Origin: Gracilaria caudata
Taxonomy: Eukaryota; Rhodophyta; Florideophyceae; Gracilariales; Gracilariaceae
Assembly: GCA_030374735.1 (NCBI GenBank)
Contig: JASCIV010000327.1
Location: forward strand, 1 to 24,373
Direction of reading: 5' to 3'
DNA length: 24,373 nucleotides
The translations under genes and the position numbers were made by a program. The notes beneath the pieces are model-generated. The model saw only the letters and a program-made list of their open reading frames with translations. It made no database searches and was not told the origin of the DNA. Shown here one piece after another: positions 7,669 through 16,240 of this stretch. Numbering within the stretch: the first letter of the stretch is position 1; each line of letters starts with the position of its first letter.

Positions 7669-10600
7669 TCACTCTACAAGTTTGCCCACCAGCGCAGGAT
7701 CTTTTCTAGCCAGTCGCACAGTGTCGATTAAAGACCTCACTACGCCGTCGCGGTCCATACTTCGTCGTCGTTCGTGCAAAACCTTCTCACACCGCACATA
7801 CAGCCCTTCCAAACCCTCCACCGTCATCCCCGTCGAAACATCCACCACAAGTTGCTGCAGTGCCCCTACTTTCCCGTTGTCAGCCTCGATGAATTCCTCC
7901 TCCACGTCGTCAATCATCCCCAAAATTGAAATCTTCTCCACCGGCCCATTCTCCCTCACCAGCGTCATGTCCTTTTCTGTCAGGCTCACGTGCATTATGC
8001 GAGCCTCTGCATTGCCTCCATCAACAACGTTACAATCTGGTTGTACTGCAAAGACCTCGCCTCGGCTATTCTCCTGCAACTCTCCTTTCGACTCCTCCAC
8101 CTGAGCCGTCTCTGCCTGCTTTTCACCCTGCCCGGCCTCGTTTTTCTCCCGTTCTGCGCGTTCAATGCGCTCCGCAACTATTCTGTTACACATCTCAACC
8201 AGAGAAGGATCTAGGTTATCAGTCCATGCGTGAACAATGTCAATCAGGCCATGTGCCCGTCGAAGTATTAACGCTCCACTTTCCGTATGGGGCGGATTAT
8301 AATTGATCGCGTTGTGCACCATCACGTTGAAGTCTCTAACCATGGCCAAAACTGTCGGATACATGCCCCTGTCAACCAATGCAGCGATTTTGGATATATC
8401 CATAGGTTCTTTGATGATTTCGTAGTAATCTGGCGCGGAAGAAACATCAACTGGATTCCAGAATGCCTTAAATCGTCGATCTCGTAACAACTGTTCCACG
8501 AACGCTCGCATTTCCATACGCAGAGCACGAATATACCGATCTTCCAGGCGTACTTTTTGCGCCTTTTCCTCAATTGTCGGCTTTCTAGGCGGCGGTGGTG
8601 GCGCCTTGGGCAGAATTTCTTCCGCGCGTTTTCTCTTTCGTAACCTGGCAGCACTATCTGATCTCTTCGGCCTTGCTACCGCTTGTTGTATGATTGGGGC
8701 AAACAAGTCTCGTCTGTGCCGCTCAGAAGGAGCTCCGAGCTCCACTACCTCTCCAAACAACTCCGTAAGTTCTTGAGGAAGATCCTGATGCTGCTTCTCC
8801 GCTGTGGCAAGCACAAGCATCGGCAAATCAGAAGGTATGTCTTTCAAGGCTATTATCAACGTTGTCCGGAGGGATTCCGATGCCGATTCCCACCAGAGCT
8901 GCATGTGCGGCAAGTACAATATCGAAGGCACAGATCTTGCTGCTTCCCGGAACGCAGAAATAAGTGATTCCTCACATGACCGCGCCCCGTCGGCTTGAAG
9001 CGACGGATAATCTATGGCATGGACTGGACATCCCTCACAATAATGCAGCAGCGCCGGCCCAAGCTCAGATTGCCCTAGGCCCTGCTGACCACAAATCAGC
9101 ATACGAGGGCGCAAAGTATGGTGGCGTGCTATCGCTGATCTTGCTGATGAAGATCGCTCCTTTCCAGCGATAGCAATCTGATCTTGCAAAGCTTCAATGT
9201 TCAGAAGTCCTTCTTCTTCATCAGAACTTGAAGATAAGTACCCATCAAATACATCTTGTGAAGAAGATTTTCCATTTTCTATCGGGCGTTTGGCAGGAGA
9301 TCCATATGAATTAAGTCCTGGGGCGAAGATTCTTTGCAGTGAATAGATGCAATCCTGCAATGGGTAACTCAGAATGGCACGGAGACGTTCAGAGACGGGT
9401 CGCGCATACGTTCTGGCGCTGCGATGGCTTGCGGGAATTATATCCTTCATTGCCGCAACGAAGTCCTTCGTGGAGACGCGGACTTCGTTAACGTCAATTT
9501 TGAGCTTATCATGCGAGTTATATATCTGTGGATATCTTCGGCGTAATGCCCGGATCGCTGCTTCTGAGCACAAGGCCTTCAAGTCAGCGCCACAATAGCC
9601 TACAGCAATACTGGAAACGGCATCCAGTACCTTAGGGTTTGGGGGCGGCTTCCACTTCGCTGTATGAATACCTAAAATTCTCCTTCGTGCGTCCATGTTG
9701 GGTAAGGTAAAGATAAGCTCACGATCAAACCGTCCAGGACGCCTCAGAGCGGGATCTATCGCGTCAACTCTATTTGTTGCACCGATGACTACCACTTTTC
9801 CCCTGGCATCCAAACCATCCATAAGACTCAGAAGTGTGGAGACTATTGAAGAATGTATTTGGTCTTGACGAGAGGAACGAACTGGTGCGAGACCGTCTAT
9901 TTCGTCGAAGAAAATGATGGAGGGCTGATGTCGTTTTGCCGCTTCGAATGTCATTCGGAGGTGTCGTTCGGCTTCTCCTACCCATTTGCTGAGACAATCA
10001 GCACCGTTTCGCATGAAGAAAGCGACTCTTGGCTTTTTCTTGACCTTCTTCGCCGGAGGAGATATCGGATTACCATCCACGGCACCTGTATTTTCTTTTT
10101 GAGGGCGATTTGCATCCTTCATAACAACATCATGCTCTGCCGCTGATTTAAGGTTGGTTCCTTGTCCCGTACCGGGCAAATCTGACGGCAATGCAGTGGT
10201 TTCTTGTGTAACTGTAACATCGGGTTTTGGAGCATGCTCATCAAATCCTGAACCATCAATAACCTCATCTTCAATAATTCTTCCATTCTGGCGTACTGGA
10301 CTCGAAGTCTTGGCTTCGGTTTCCTTGTGTTTGTTCTCTGGTTGCGTTTTCAGGGGGTTTAAACCGTTGGCAACAGGTTCCTCCGATGGTACTGGATCTG
10401 CTCCGCAACTGGCCGCCAGGGCTCGTGCACAAAGGGTTTTGCCAGTACCAGGTGGCCCGTAGAAAAGAACCCCTTTTGGTGGTTCCATATGAAACTTGTC
10501 AAACACCTCCGGGTATAGCAATGGAAGAAATACCATTTCTTTCAAGGCTCGGACATGGTGATCTAGTCCACCAATGTCATCCCATGAAAGATCAAGGTCC

Positions 10601-12156
10601 ACTTGAACCGGCTCTATCGGTGATGGAACACCCCCGAGGGCGTCGTCGGCATCAGATGCAAACGGATCGGGCCTCGTCGGAGCCATTCGATTTCGCTTGT
10701 GACTGAACCGGTCTAGGCGCTTCGGTCGAACGGGCTCTCTGGCATCAGCGAGCGCCATAGGATTCTGAAGAAAGTTGAGCTTTGATACATCATTCGCGAT
10801 TGCGTCACCTGCCCGGCTTGCAGCTGCTCTGGTCGAACGTGGTCTTTTCGGAAGTGGAGCAGAATAATCCGAACTGTCATCTTCATCACTGCTTCTATCT
10901 CGATCCACGTAAAAGTCCATAGGGCGCAAGGACTCTCTCCTGGGACGGTAGCTTTTTCTTGTTTCTCGAGCAAGAGCATTTTGTTCTCTATCGGCGCGAG
11001 TTCTGGCCCGTTTTCGTTTCCGCGGACGACTTCGCTCTGGTTGGCTCTTGCGACTGCGCAATCGACGTGGAGCGGGAGAAGCCACAATTTCTTCATCACT
11101 AGCGTCATGTCGACTTCTGTCAAGTTCTGTTTCTTCCATGAAGGCAGCCGCATCATCGTCTGACTCCTCTTCAGGGCTTTGAGGTGTTTGAAAATCACGA
11201 TCATCTCTATCGTCTTCTTCGTCTTCGGATTCTAAACCATTTCGTCGTTGTCGTGAAGACCTGACGCGCCGGTTGGCTTCACGGCGTGATCGGTTTCTAG
11301 TCTGGTATGGATTTGAGCCCGCGTCATCGTTCGGTACTGCATTGCGGCGGGAACTGAGGCGCGTGTGACGTCTTGTTTCAAACTCCTCGGTGGACACAAG
11401 TCGACTTCCAGAGCGCTTGGAGCGCGCTACAGGAACGATATTCGATTCTTGCTTAATAACGTATGTATCATGGATGTCCTTTCCGTCCGTAACATAGGTA
11501 CCCAGACGACGAGTTCGGGAACGGAGACGACCTGAATACCTGGACGGGAACTGTTCGGGAATAGATTTCTCTCTGTGTCTCATAGAGCCAATTTCTGGAG
11601 CAACAGACTGAGGAGGTTTGCTTACGCGCCCAGATTTGGTGATGAAAGTAGCAGCTCGGCCAGACACCCGGAGGCGAAGCGGAACGGTTTTCTTTGCGTT
11701 GGTACCCATGAAATTGGGGTCTTCAACGTCGTTGTCATCTGCCTCTTCCTCTTCGCCATCATCAAGATTATCTTCTGATCCGGACAGGTGGAGAACGTTC
11801 TTACTTTCTTGCTGAATAATTGTCTCGGCTTCTTTGTCAGAATACCGTATGTCTTCGTCGTCTGAGGTATGCTTTTGGTGAAGAACATCATCTTGGACGA
11901 CAGGCTTTTCCGCCACATCAATGTTGGGAAGCGATGACTGAGAAAGGTCGAGCATGCCGGTGCCCAGAGGTTCGTTGTCATCGTCATCGTCGTCCTCTTC
12001 ATGAACAAGGCGTTTGGACCTTCTCCGCGTGGTCTGTATGGATTCGCGCATGAAATCAGACTCGGAATCTTCGGCGAGAACGTCATCGCGCTGCAGGGAA
12101 AGGCGCTCAATGGTCTTCGCCTTGCAGGTTCGCGATGGCCGCGCTTCCGCTCCCAT
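7669..12156 (-). CDS. ATAD2: ATAD2/Yta7-like AAA+ ATPase with bromodomain
   Basis: Family members (human ATAD2, yeast Yta7, fission yeast Abo1) are nuclear hexameric ATPases that bind histones and remodel chromatin. The 1495-residue protein starts with a disordered, highly charged half (about 1-530) with acidic runs and Arg/Ser-rich patches. The first AAA+ domain has Walker A GPPGTGKT at 567-574, Walker B with DEID at 751-754, then LAPVRSSRQDQIHSSIVSTLL and the arginine-finger region ALRRPGRFDRE. A polar insert of about 120 residues (587-710) separates Walker A from VAFFMRNGADCLSKWVGE. The second AAA+ domain is degenerate: its Walker A reads GQQGLGQS (1023-1030), lacking the Lys, as is usual here. 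The bromodomain (about 1215-1325) keeps NAINYNPP with the acetyl-lysine-binding Asn1287. The frame is uninterrupted, and the start is the first ATG. The family call is very secure. Confidence 0.97.
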   Translation of the reverse strand: MGAEARPSRTCKAKTIERLSLQRDDVLAEDSESDFMRESIQTTRRRSKRLVHEEDDDDDDNEPLGTGMLDLSQSSLPNIDVAEKPVVQDDVLHQKHTSDDEDIRYSDKEAETIIQQESKNVLHLSGSEDNLDDGEEEEADDNDVEDPNFMGTNAKKTVPLRLRVSGRAATFITKSGRVSKPPQSVAPEIGSMRHREKSIPEQFPSRYSGRLRSRTRRLGTYVTDGKDIHDTYVIKQESNIVPVARSKRSGSRLVSTEEFETRRHTRLSSRRNAVPNDDAGSNPYQTRNRSRREANRRVRSSRQRRNGLESEDEEDDRDDRDFQTPQSPEEESDDDAAAFMEETELDRSRHDASDEEIVASPAPRRLRSRKSQPERSRPRKRKRARTRADREQNALARETRKSYRPRRESLRPMDFYVDRDRSSDEDDSSDYSAPLPKRPRSTRAAASRAGDAIANDVSKLNFLQNPMALADAREPVRPKRLDRFSHKRNRMAPTRPDPFASDADDALGGVPSPIEPVQVDLDLSWDDIGGLDHHVRALKEMVFLPLLYPEVFDKFHMEPPKGVLFYGPPGTGKTLCARALAASCGADPVPSEEPVANGLNPLKTQPENKHKETEAKTSSPVRQNGRIIEDEVIDGSGFDEHAPKPDVTVTQETTALPSDLPGTGQGTNLKSAAEHDVVMKDANRPQKENTGAVDGNPISPPAKKVKKKPRVAFFMRNGADCLSKWVGEAERHLRMTFEAAKRHQPSIIFFDEIDGLAPVRSSRQDQIHSSIVSTLLSLMDGLDARGKVVVIGATNRVDAIDPALRRPGRFDRELIFTLPNMDARRRILGIHTAKWKPPPNPKVLDAVSSIAVGYCGADLKALCSEAAIRALRRRYPQIYNSHDKLKIDVNEVRVSTKDFVAAMKDIIPASHRSARTYARPVSERLRAILSYPLQDCIYSLQRIFAPGLNSYGSPAKRPIENGKSSSQDVFDGYLSSSSDEEEGLLNIEALQDQIAIAGKERSSSARSAIARHHTLRPRMLICGQQGLGQSELGPALLHYCEGCPVHAIDYPSLQADGARSCEESLISAFREAARSVPSILYLPHMQLWWESASESLRTTLIIALKDIPSDLPMLVLATAEKQHQDLPQELTELFGEVVELGAPSERHRRDLFAPIIQQAVARPKRSDSAARLRKRKRAEEILPKAPPPPPRKPTIEEKAQKVRLEDRYIRALRMEMRAFVEQLLRDRRFKAFWNPVDVSSAPDYYEIIKEPMDISKIAALVDRGMYPTVLAMVRDFNVMVHNAINYNPPHTESGALILRRAHGLIDIVHAWTDNLDPSLVEMCNRIVAERIERAEREKNEAGQGEKQAETAQVEESKGELQENSRGEVFAVQPDCNVVDGGNAEARIMHVSLTEKDMTLVRENGPVEKISILGMIDDVEEEFIEADNGKVGALQQLVVDVSTGMTVEGLEGLYVRCEKVLHERRRSMDRDGVVRSLIDTVRLARKDPALVGKLVE

Positions 12157-12791
12157 GTTTCACAAAGTGGCGGAGTCCAAGCAACGCGATGGCAAGACAG
12201 AACGCACGATGCGGTGGTTGTGACGCTCGTGCTTGGAGTGGGTGAGCGCTCAGAACGCGCTGAGGTTGAGGATGTAAAGGTGGAGGCTAGCGCTGGGGGA
12301 GAAGCAAGGACGCGTGGGTTTCGTTTAGATCCGAGCAGCAGTTGGCGGTGGCGCGGTGCAGGACACAGCACGATGATGCCACCAGCCGCACTGCGGGTGA
12401 CGCGCTGCGCTGCCAATGGCTTGTGCACCTCCTGCTTCGTAATTCGCCTTTTTCGACTTCGCTGTCAACCCCCGTGCTTACACAAGCCCTTCGTAGTGGC
12501 CACGTGGCTGGCGATTGCGGCCTCTCGTGTAATGCGCACCCAGCTGCATGGTCCCGCGCCGTGTTCTGACCCAGCCAGAGGCAGCCCTTCGCAGTCTCGC
12601 GCATCGCAATCGACAACTTGCACACGCCATCGTCCAACACTAACCGAATGCCCTCCCTCTTCGCCCCTCCGTCGCCCACTCTGTCCCTCCGCCGCTTCAA
12701 CGACCTCGTTCTGTGTCCTCGCTCACTTCTTCATCGCCCTTTTGTCTAGAAATCAGCCTCCTTGTTCCTCCTTCCCCAACCCACCGCCACA
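12157..12791. promoter_or_regulatory. Divergent upstream region of ATAD2-like and V-ATPase E genes
   Basis: A spacer of 635 bases separates the two start codons, so both promoters must lie here or in neighbouring coding sequence. The right 140 bases are strongly pyrimidine-rich on the plus strand and run to CACA before the V-ATPase ATG. No TATA box is evident. Open frames crossing this region on both strands are low-complexity and start without support. Confidence 0.5.
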
Positions 12792-13448
12792 ATGAATGAC
12801 GCCCAAGTGAAGCAGCAGATCCAGCAAATGGTTTCTTTCATTCGCCAAGAGGCCAAAGACAAAGCAAAGGAAATCGAAACTAAGGCTGACGAAGACTTCA
12901 ACATCCGTAAGCTCTCGACTGTCGAGGCCGCCCGCGAGAAGATCCGCGCTGAATACGAGAAGAAGGTCAAGCAAATCGACATCAACCGAAAGATTGCCAA
13001 ATCTACGGAACAAAATGCCGCTCGTCTTGATGTGCTCAAAGCTCGGGATGGTATTCTCCAAGAAACTTACGATCAAGCCGCCCAAAACCTCGCCGCTCTT
13101 CCGGAGCAAGATGCGGCCGGTTACAAGGATTTCTTGAAAGCACTCATTATGCAGGGTCTTCAAGTTCTTGCTGATAGCCATGTTTCCGTGCGCTGTCGCA
13201 GTGCCGATGCCGATACTGTGAGTGAGATTTTGCCTTTGGTTGCCGAGGAATACGTGGCCGCCACATCCAACGCCGTTACCGTTGTTCTCGATAAGGATAC
13301 GTATTTAGCAGATAGCTGCACCGGTGGTGTGGTACTGCTAAGCCAGGGAGGAACCATTGTTGTTGAGAACACTTTTGAGAGTAGACTAGAGATCGCCTAT
13401 CAGCAGAACTTGCCGAAAATCCGCCAAATGATGTTCACTTCGGCGTAA
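12792..13448 (+). CDS. VMA4: V-type proton ATPase subunit E
   Basis: Subunit E pairs with subunit G in the peripheral stalks that hold the V1 head of the vacuolar proton pump against rotation. The protein is 218 residues, close to the 226 of human V1E. The N-terminal half (about 1-115) is a long charged helix of coiled-coil character, beginning MNDAQVKQQIQQMVSFI. The globular C-terminal part carries the family signature GGVVLLSQGGTIVVENTF followed by ESRLEIAYQQNLPKIRQMMF, as expected at the C-terminus. The start at 12792 is the first ATG in frame and follows a CCGCCACA context; an apparent extension upstream begins only with TTG. The gene is intronless. Confidence 0.97.
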   Translation: MNDAQVKQQIQQMVSFIRQEAKDKAKEIETKADEDFNIRKLSTVEAAREKIRAEYEKKVKQIDINRKIAKSTEQNAARLDVLKARDGILQETYDQAAQNLAALPEQDAAGYKDFLKALIMQGLQVLADSHVSVRCRSADADTVSEILPLVAEEYVAATSNAVTVVLDKDTYLADSCTGGVVLLSQGGTIVVENTFESRLEIAYQQNLPKIRQMMFTSA

Positions 13449-13730
13449 CTGCTTTTTCGATGCCCTATGGAAGAGGTCACACTGATAAACTATCCTTCAT
13501 TCGAATCACTGAGTGTTCATTGAAGTAAACTAATTACATTGCTACTCTGTCTGACTTAACACAGAACACTTGCATGTCTTTCAAAACCTTGCTCTCTTGC
13601 CCCTTGTAAGAATTCGCTTGCTGATAGATAAACAACTTCGAGACAACCTCATTCCAAGGTATGTCCTAATACAAAACTCAAAGCGGTTTAATGTCGCGGT
13701 TTCCCTCTAACATGTCATACGAGAGTTCGC

Positions 13731-14237
13731 TTAGTTGGTATGAACATTGCCGGCTACGTAAGTTATTGCATCGCCACATGTCATAATCTTTTCGGCTTCT
13801 TCGTCCGAGATTTCAATATTGAACTCATCCTCTAGCGCCATAACCAGCTCAACAGTGTCCAAACTATCGAGCCCAAGATCATTTACAAAGTGTGAACTCT
13901 CAGTGACTTTCTCGGGTTGAACCTACACATTGGGAGATCGTTACAACAGCAAGCCGTTAGAACCGCATGTTTATCGATTGCACGCTCTCAGAGAGGTTGT
14001 ACGAAAAAAAATTAGGGATAGTGATCTTACCTTCTCGAACTTTCGAACCAGCTCCAACACGCGGTCGGAAACATCTGCCTTGTCTGGAAATCCGGGTTCT
14101 GAAGCAAATGATCTCGAAAAGGAATGAAGCTTCATAGCCTTCAAGCATGCGTATGATGGCTGGGTGGAAGATCGCATCATCTGTCGGGAAGCAATCCGCG
14201 CGGCGCCCGCAACCGACCGTAAGGTTGTAGGTAGCAT
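13731..14237 (-). CDS. Acyl carrier protein, mitochondrial type, two exons
   Basis: The protein carries acyl chains on a phosphopantetheine arm for mitochondrial fatty acid synthesis, and in most eukaryotes is also a subunit of complex I and a partner of LYR proteins. Exon 1 is 14031-14237 and exon 2 is 13731-13922, joined across a 108-base intron to give 132 residues. The first 45 or so residues are Arg/Ser-rich without acidic residues and end in SRSFASEP, a typical mitochondrial presequence with its cleavage region. The core has FVNDLGLDSLDTVELVMALEDEF in two contiguous blocks, with the modified serine at Ser89 in DSL. Plastid-type acyl carrier proteins are less likely from the DSLDTVE form. 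The downstream neighbour across the promoter, Tim22, is also mitochondrial. Confidence 0.92.
13923..14030 (-). other. Spliceosomal intron in the acyl carrier protein gene
   Basis: On the minus strand the donor is GAGAAG|GTAAGA and the acceptor TGTGTAG|GTTC. Removing the 108 bases joins FEK to VQPEKV in frame and restores the acyl carrier protein fold. Branch-site candidates are CTAAC about 35 bases and TGTAAC about 20 bases before the acceptor. Unspliced, the exon 1 frame reads into a stop after 19 codons. Confidence 0.88.
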
Positions 14238-14865
14238 AGTGATTCAAACGAGTTAACAACAGTACGTCCCCGTCCCCTGGTGATGAACAGCGTCGTTCAA
14301 ATCCAGATCGCTGCGATCAACCTTTATTGACCAGGATTCTCAACACGGATGAAAGGAGCACGGCCTCGAATCGGCAGCAGCTGGGTCTCGTAGTGCCCGC
14401 GGGCAAATGTAGCAAACTATTAAGAGTTTTTGAGATTTCGTAAGACGCACTTCACCAAAGAATGGCAAAGTGTGACACGTCGTTTGACCGACAATCCTCA
14501 CTGCGTGTGCAGAGCAGTTGAAGGCTGGTGGCGGAGTAGCATCAATCGTCGCAGTTCGACACAGCTCTAGTCCGAACAGGCAAGAATTGTGGATTTTGTG
14601 CCATTTCCACCGTATTGCGCCAGAACCGGTTGCTTGGTTTGGCGAAGTGCCGGAACAAATCAGGGCAAGCAAGCCTCGCGCAGTCGGCTTCCCTACCACA
14701 CAACAGCTCTCATGCCATTCGCCTTATTGCATCTTGGCTGCTCGTAGAACGGACGCCGGCGGGGAGCGGCAGAATTTAAAGCTTATCAGTGATAACCTCG
14801 GGAGTCTTCGTGCTAATGCTCTTCAAAACGCCTGTTTATACACCCGAGCTGCGTCAACCGCAACT
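14238..14865. promoter_or_regulatory. Divergent upstream region of acyl carrier protein and Tim22 genes
   Basis: This 628-base spacer must hold both promoters and leaders. The frame of Tim22 stays open upstream to 14518, but that extension contains no ATG (it begins with TTG) and has no Tim22-like sequence. No TATA box, tRNA or repeat was recognised. Confidence 0.5.
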
Positions 14866-15474
14866 ATGTCTGACCCTTTCTCCCCTTCCGACGACCACTT
14901 CAGCTCAGCTGATGAACAGCGTGGAAACCCTGCTCTGTCACAGAATTCCATCTTCCATGAGAATCCGAATCCCCTGCAGCGATCGATGGTTTGGCCGCCT
15001 ATGAACCCAGATCAACCTCCCGTCTGGCTCCGTAACATTAATTCCGCAACAGAAACATGCGTCTTCAAAGCGGGAATATCGGCCTTTGCTGGCGGTGGAC
15101 TGGGAGTTCTTTTCGGCTTGTTCTTCGGAGGTTATTCAAACGCAGTCGACAAAGCAGTTGAAACCGAAGGTCCGGCATCTCTCAAACTTCGAGTTGGTTT
15201 TAAAGAAGCCGCGCGATCAATGCGTTCGTACTCCAAGAATTTCGCTTTGTTTGGCGCCAGTTTCTCGGCGGCAGAGTGCACAGTTGAAAAGATTCGAGCC
15301 AGACATGATATCTGGAACTCCGTTATCGGAGGTTGTGCTGCTGGTGCTTTCATGTCGTCTGCACCGTCAGAGAAGCTGCCTCCTCGAGCGAGAGCTATGC
15401 AAATGGCATTTGGATGCGCTAGTGTTGCTGCGTTCAGTGCGGCAATTGACTACTACATGGAGTATATGGACTAA
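14866..15474 (+). CDS. TIM22: Mitochondrial inner-membrane translocase subunit Tim22
   Basis: Tim22 forms the channel of the carrier translocase that inserts polytopic proteins such as metabolite carriers into the inner membrane. The 202-residue product matches the family length and lacks a cleavable presequence. A hydrophobic Gly-rich segment (about 68-91, AGGGLGVLFGLFFGG) is the first membrane span. The Tim17/22/23 PRAT motif is complete: Gly130, Phe133, Arg144, Asp148, Gly155-Gly156 and Gly160 at the expected spacings. Two cysteines, Cys65 (ETCVFK) and Cys138 (AAECTV), sit where yeast and human Tim22 form an intramolecular disulfide. A last hydrophobic stretch lies at about 178-196. The N-terminal 60 residues are Ser/Pro/Asn-rich. 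ATG 14866 is the only ATG upstream of the conserved region in this frame. Tim22 is favoured over Tim17 or Tim23 by the cysteines and N-terminus. Confidence 0.94.
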   Translation: MSDPFSPSDDHFSSADEQRGNPALSQNSIFHENPNPLQRSMVWPPMNPDQPPVWLRNINSATETCVFKAGISAFAGGGLGVLFGLFFGGYSNAVDKAVETEGPASLKLRVGFKEAARSMRSYSKNFALFGASFSAAECTVEKIRARHDIWNSVIGGCAAGAFMSSAPSEKLPPRARAMQMAFGCASVAAFSAAIDYYMEYMD

Positions 15475-15796
15475 CATCATCAGGTCTCCGAGAACTGCAG
15501 TTTTGAGGTTTGCAGTAACGGCAAACCAACTCAGGAAGAAGATGAAGTGTGCCACAGAGCTCATCTTCTGTCGACATATTCATCGTGACCTATGTCTTTC
15601 CTCGCCCATGAGCTGCGTGTGTGGCGTCGTTTGTGACATCCCGCTCTTGAGATTGTTCTCTGACATTCTCGGTACATCTCTGTGTCAATGCTTGCTCGTC
15701 AACCATGGGCGCCAGTATCTAGAGGCCGTGCCTAGTACAGATGGTGTTTGCTTTCCTTCCAATAACAGATAACCCTTACCCGTTTATTTCCGGAAA
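15475..15796. other. Tim22 3' region, no gene seen
   Basis: About 320 bases hold no recognisable coding sequence. A 7-bp hairpin (GGTTTGC, AGTAACG, GCAAACC) at 15507-15527 starts 33 bases after the Tim22 stop, but stems of this size are expected by chance in a window of this length. Confidence 0.45.
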
Positions 15797-15805
15797 TATA
15801 TATAA
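15797..15805 (+). promoter_or_regulatory. TATA-like element upstream of the 16.2-17.7 kb gene
   Basis: TATATATAA stands out in a region of mixed base composition. If it works as a TATA box, transcription would start near 15825-15835, giving the gene at 16237 a leader of about 400 bases. Confidence 0.35.
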
Positions 15806-15811
15806 TCGGCC

Positions 15812-16240
15812 ATGTCTAACCGCAAAGCATTACCCTTGTCAGTCCTTTTCGATTCACTCTCTTGCATGGAAGAGCCTCTTCCTGATGGAAGTGTAATCCG
15901 GATGTCGATCAGTTGGAGTTTCTATGAGCCGACAAAAGACACAGACGCTTGCTTGGTGGTACATGAAATAGCCAGCTCTATTGCGCTCTACTTGAGGTAT
16001 TAGTTTAGCGTCCTTGAAAATCTTGCGCAAGATGAAGGGATGGATGGGAGGCAAGCGGTAAGCAAACACGCCTATTCTTTGGACTTTCTGAAGAAAGCTA
16101 ACATGAGCAAACCTGCAAAAGGCGTCATATCGCCGTGCGTCGAAGGGACCCAAATGCTCGTCAGAGGGAGATTTTCGCTCGAAGAAGACAACTCGCCCGG
16201 CAATCGCTACCCCGTGGTCAAAAGACTGGAGCGCAGATGA
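15812..16240 (+). other. Upstream open frame with one stop, possible 5' exon or small gene
   Basis: The frame opens at ATG 15812, meets a TAG at 16001-16003, and stays open in the same frame from there to a TGA at 16238-16240. That TGA overlaps the ATG of the next gene as ATGA. The peptide before the TAG contains PLPDGSVIRMSISWSFYEP and looks protein-like, but I recognise no family. A donor-like G|GTATTA at 15997, a CTAAC branch-like site near 16098-16102 and an AAAAG acceptor at 16121 would join residues 1-61 to the frame of the next gene. Alternatively these are upstream open frames in its leader. Confidence 0.35.

Noticed and set aside
12762..12791. Upstream start for V-ATPase subunit E
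   Set aside because: The upstream codon is TTG in a pyrimidine tract; ATG 12792 gives the normal family N-terminus.
12001..12795. Plus-strand frame of 264 codons across the divergent promoter
   Set aside because: It runs antisense to the ATAD2-like start, is Arg/Ser/Pro-rich without homology, and overlaps the V-ATPase start.
14295..14304. GTTCAAATCC, resembling a tRNA B box
   Set aside because: The flanking bases do not form a T stem and no acceptor or anticodon stems can be drawn.
14518..14865. In-frame N-terminal extension of Tim22
   Set aside because: It begins with TTG, has no ATG and no Tim22-like sequence; family members start close to the ATG at 14866.
15086..15772. 228-codon plus-strand frame overlapping Tim22
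   Set aside because: It is out of frame with the clearly conserved Tim22 protein and has no recognisable domain.
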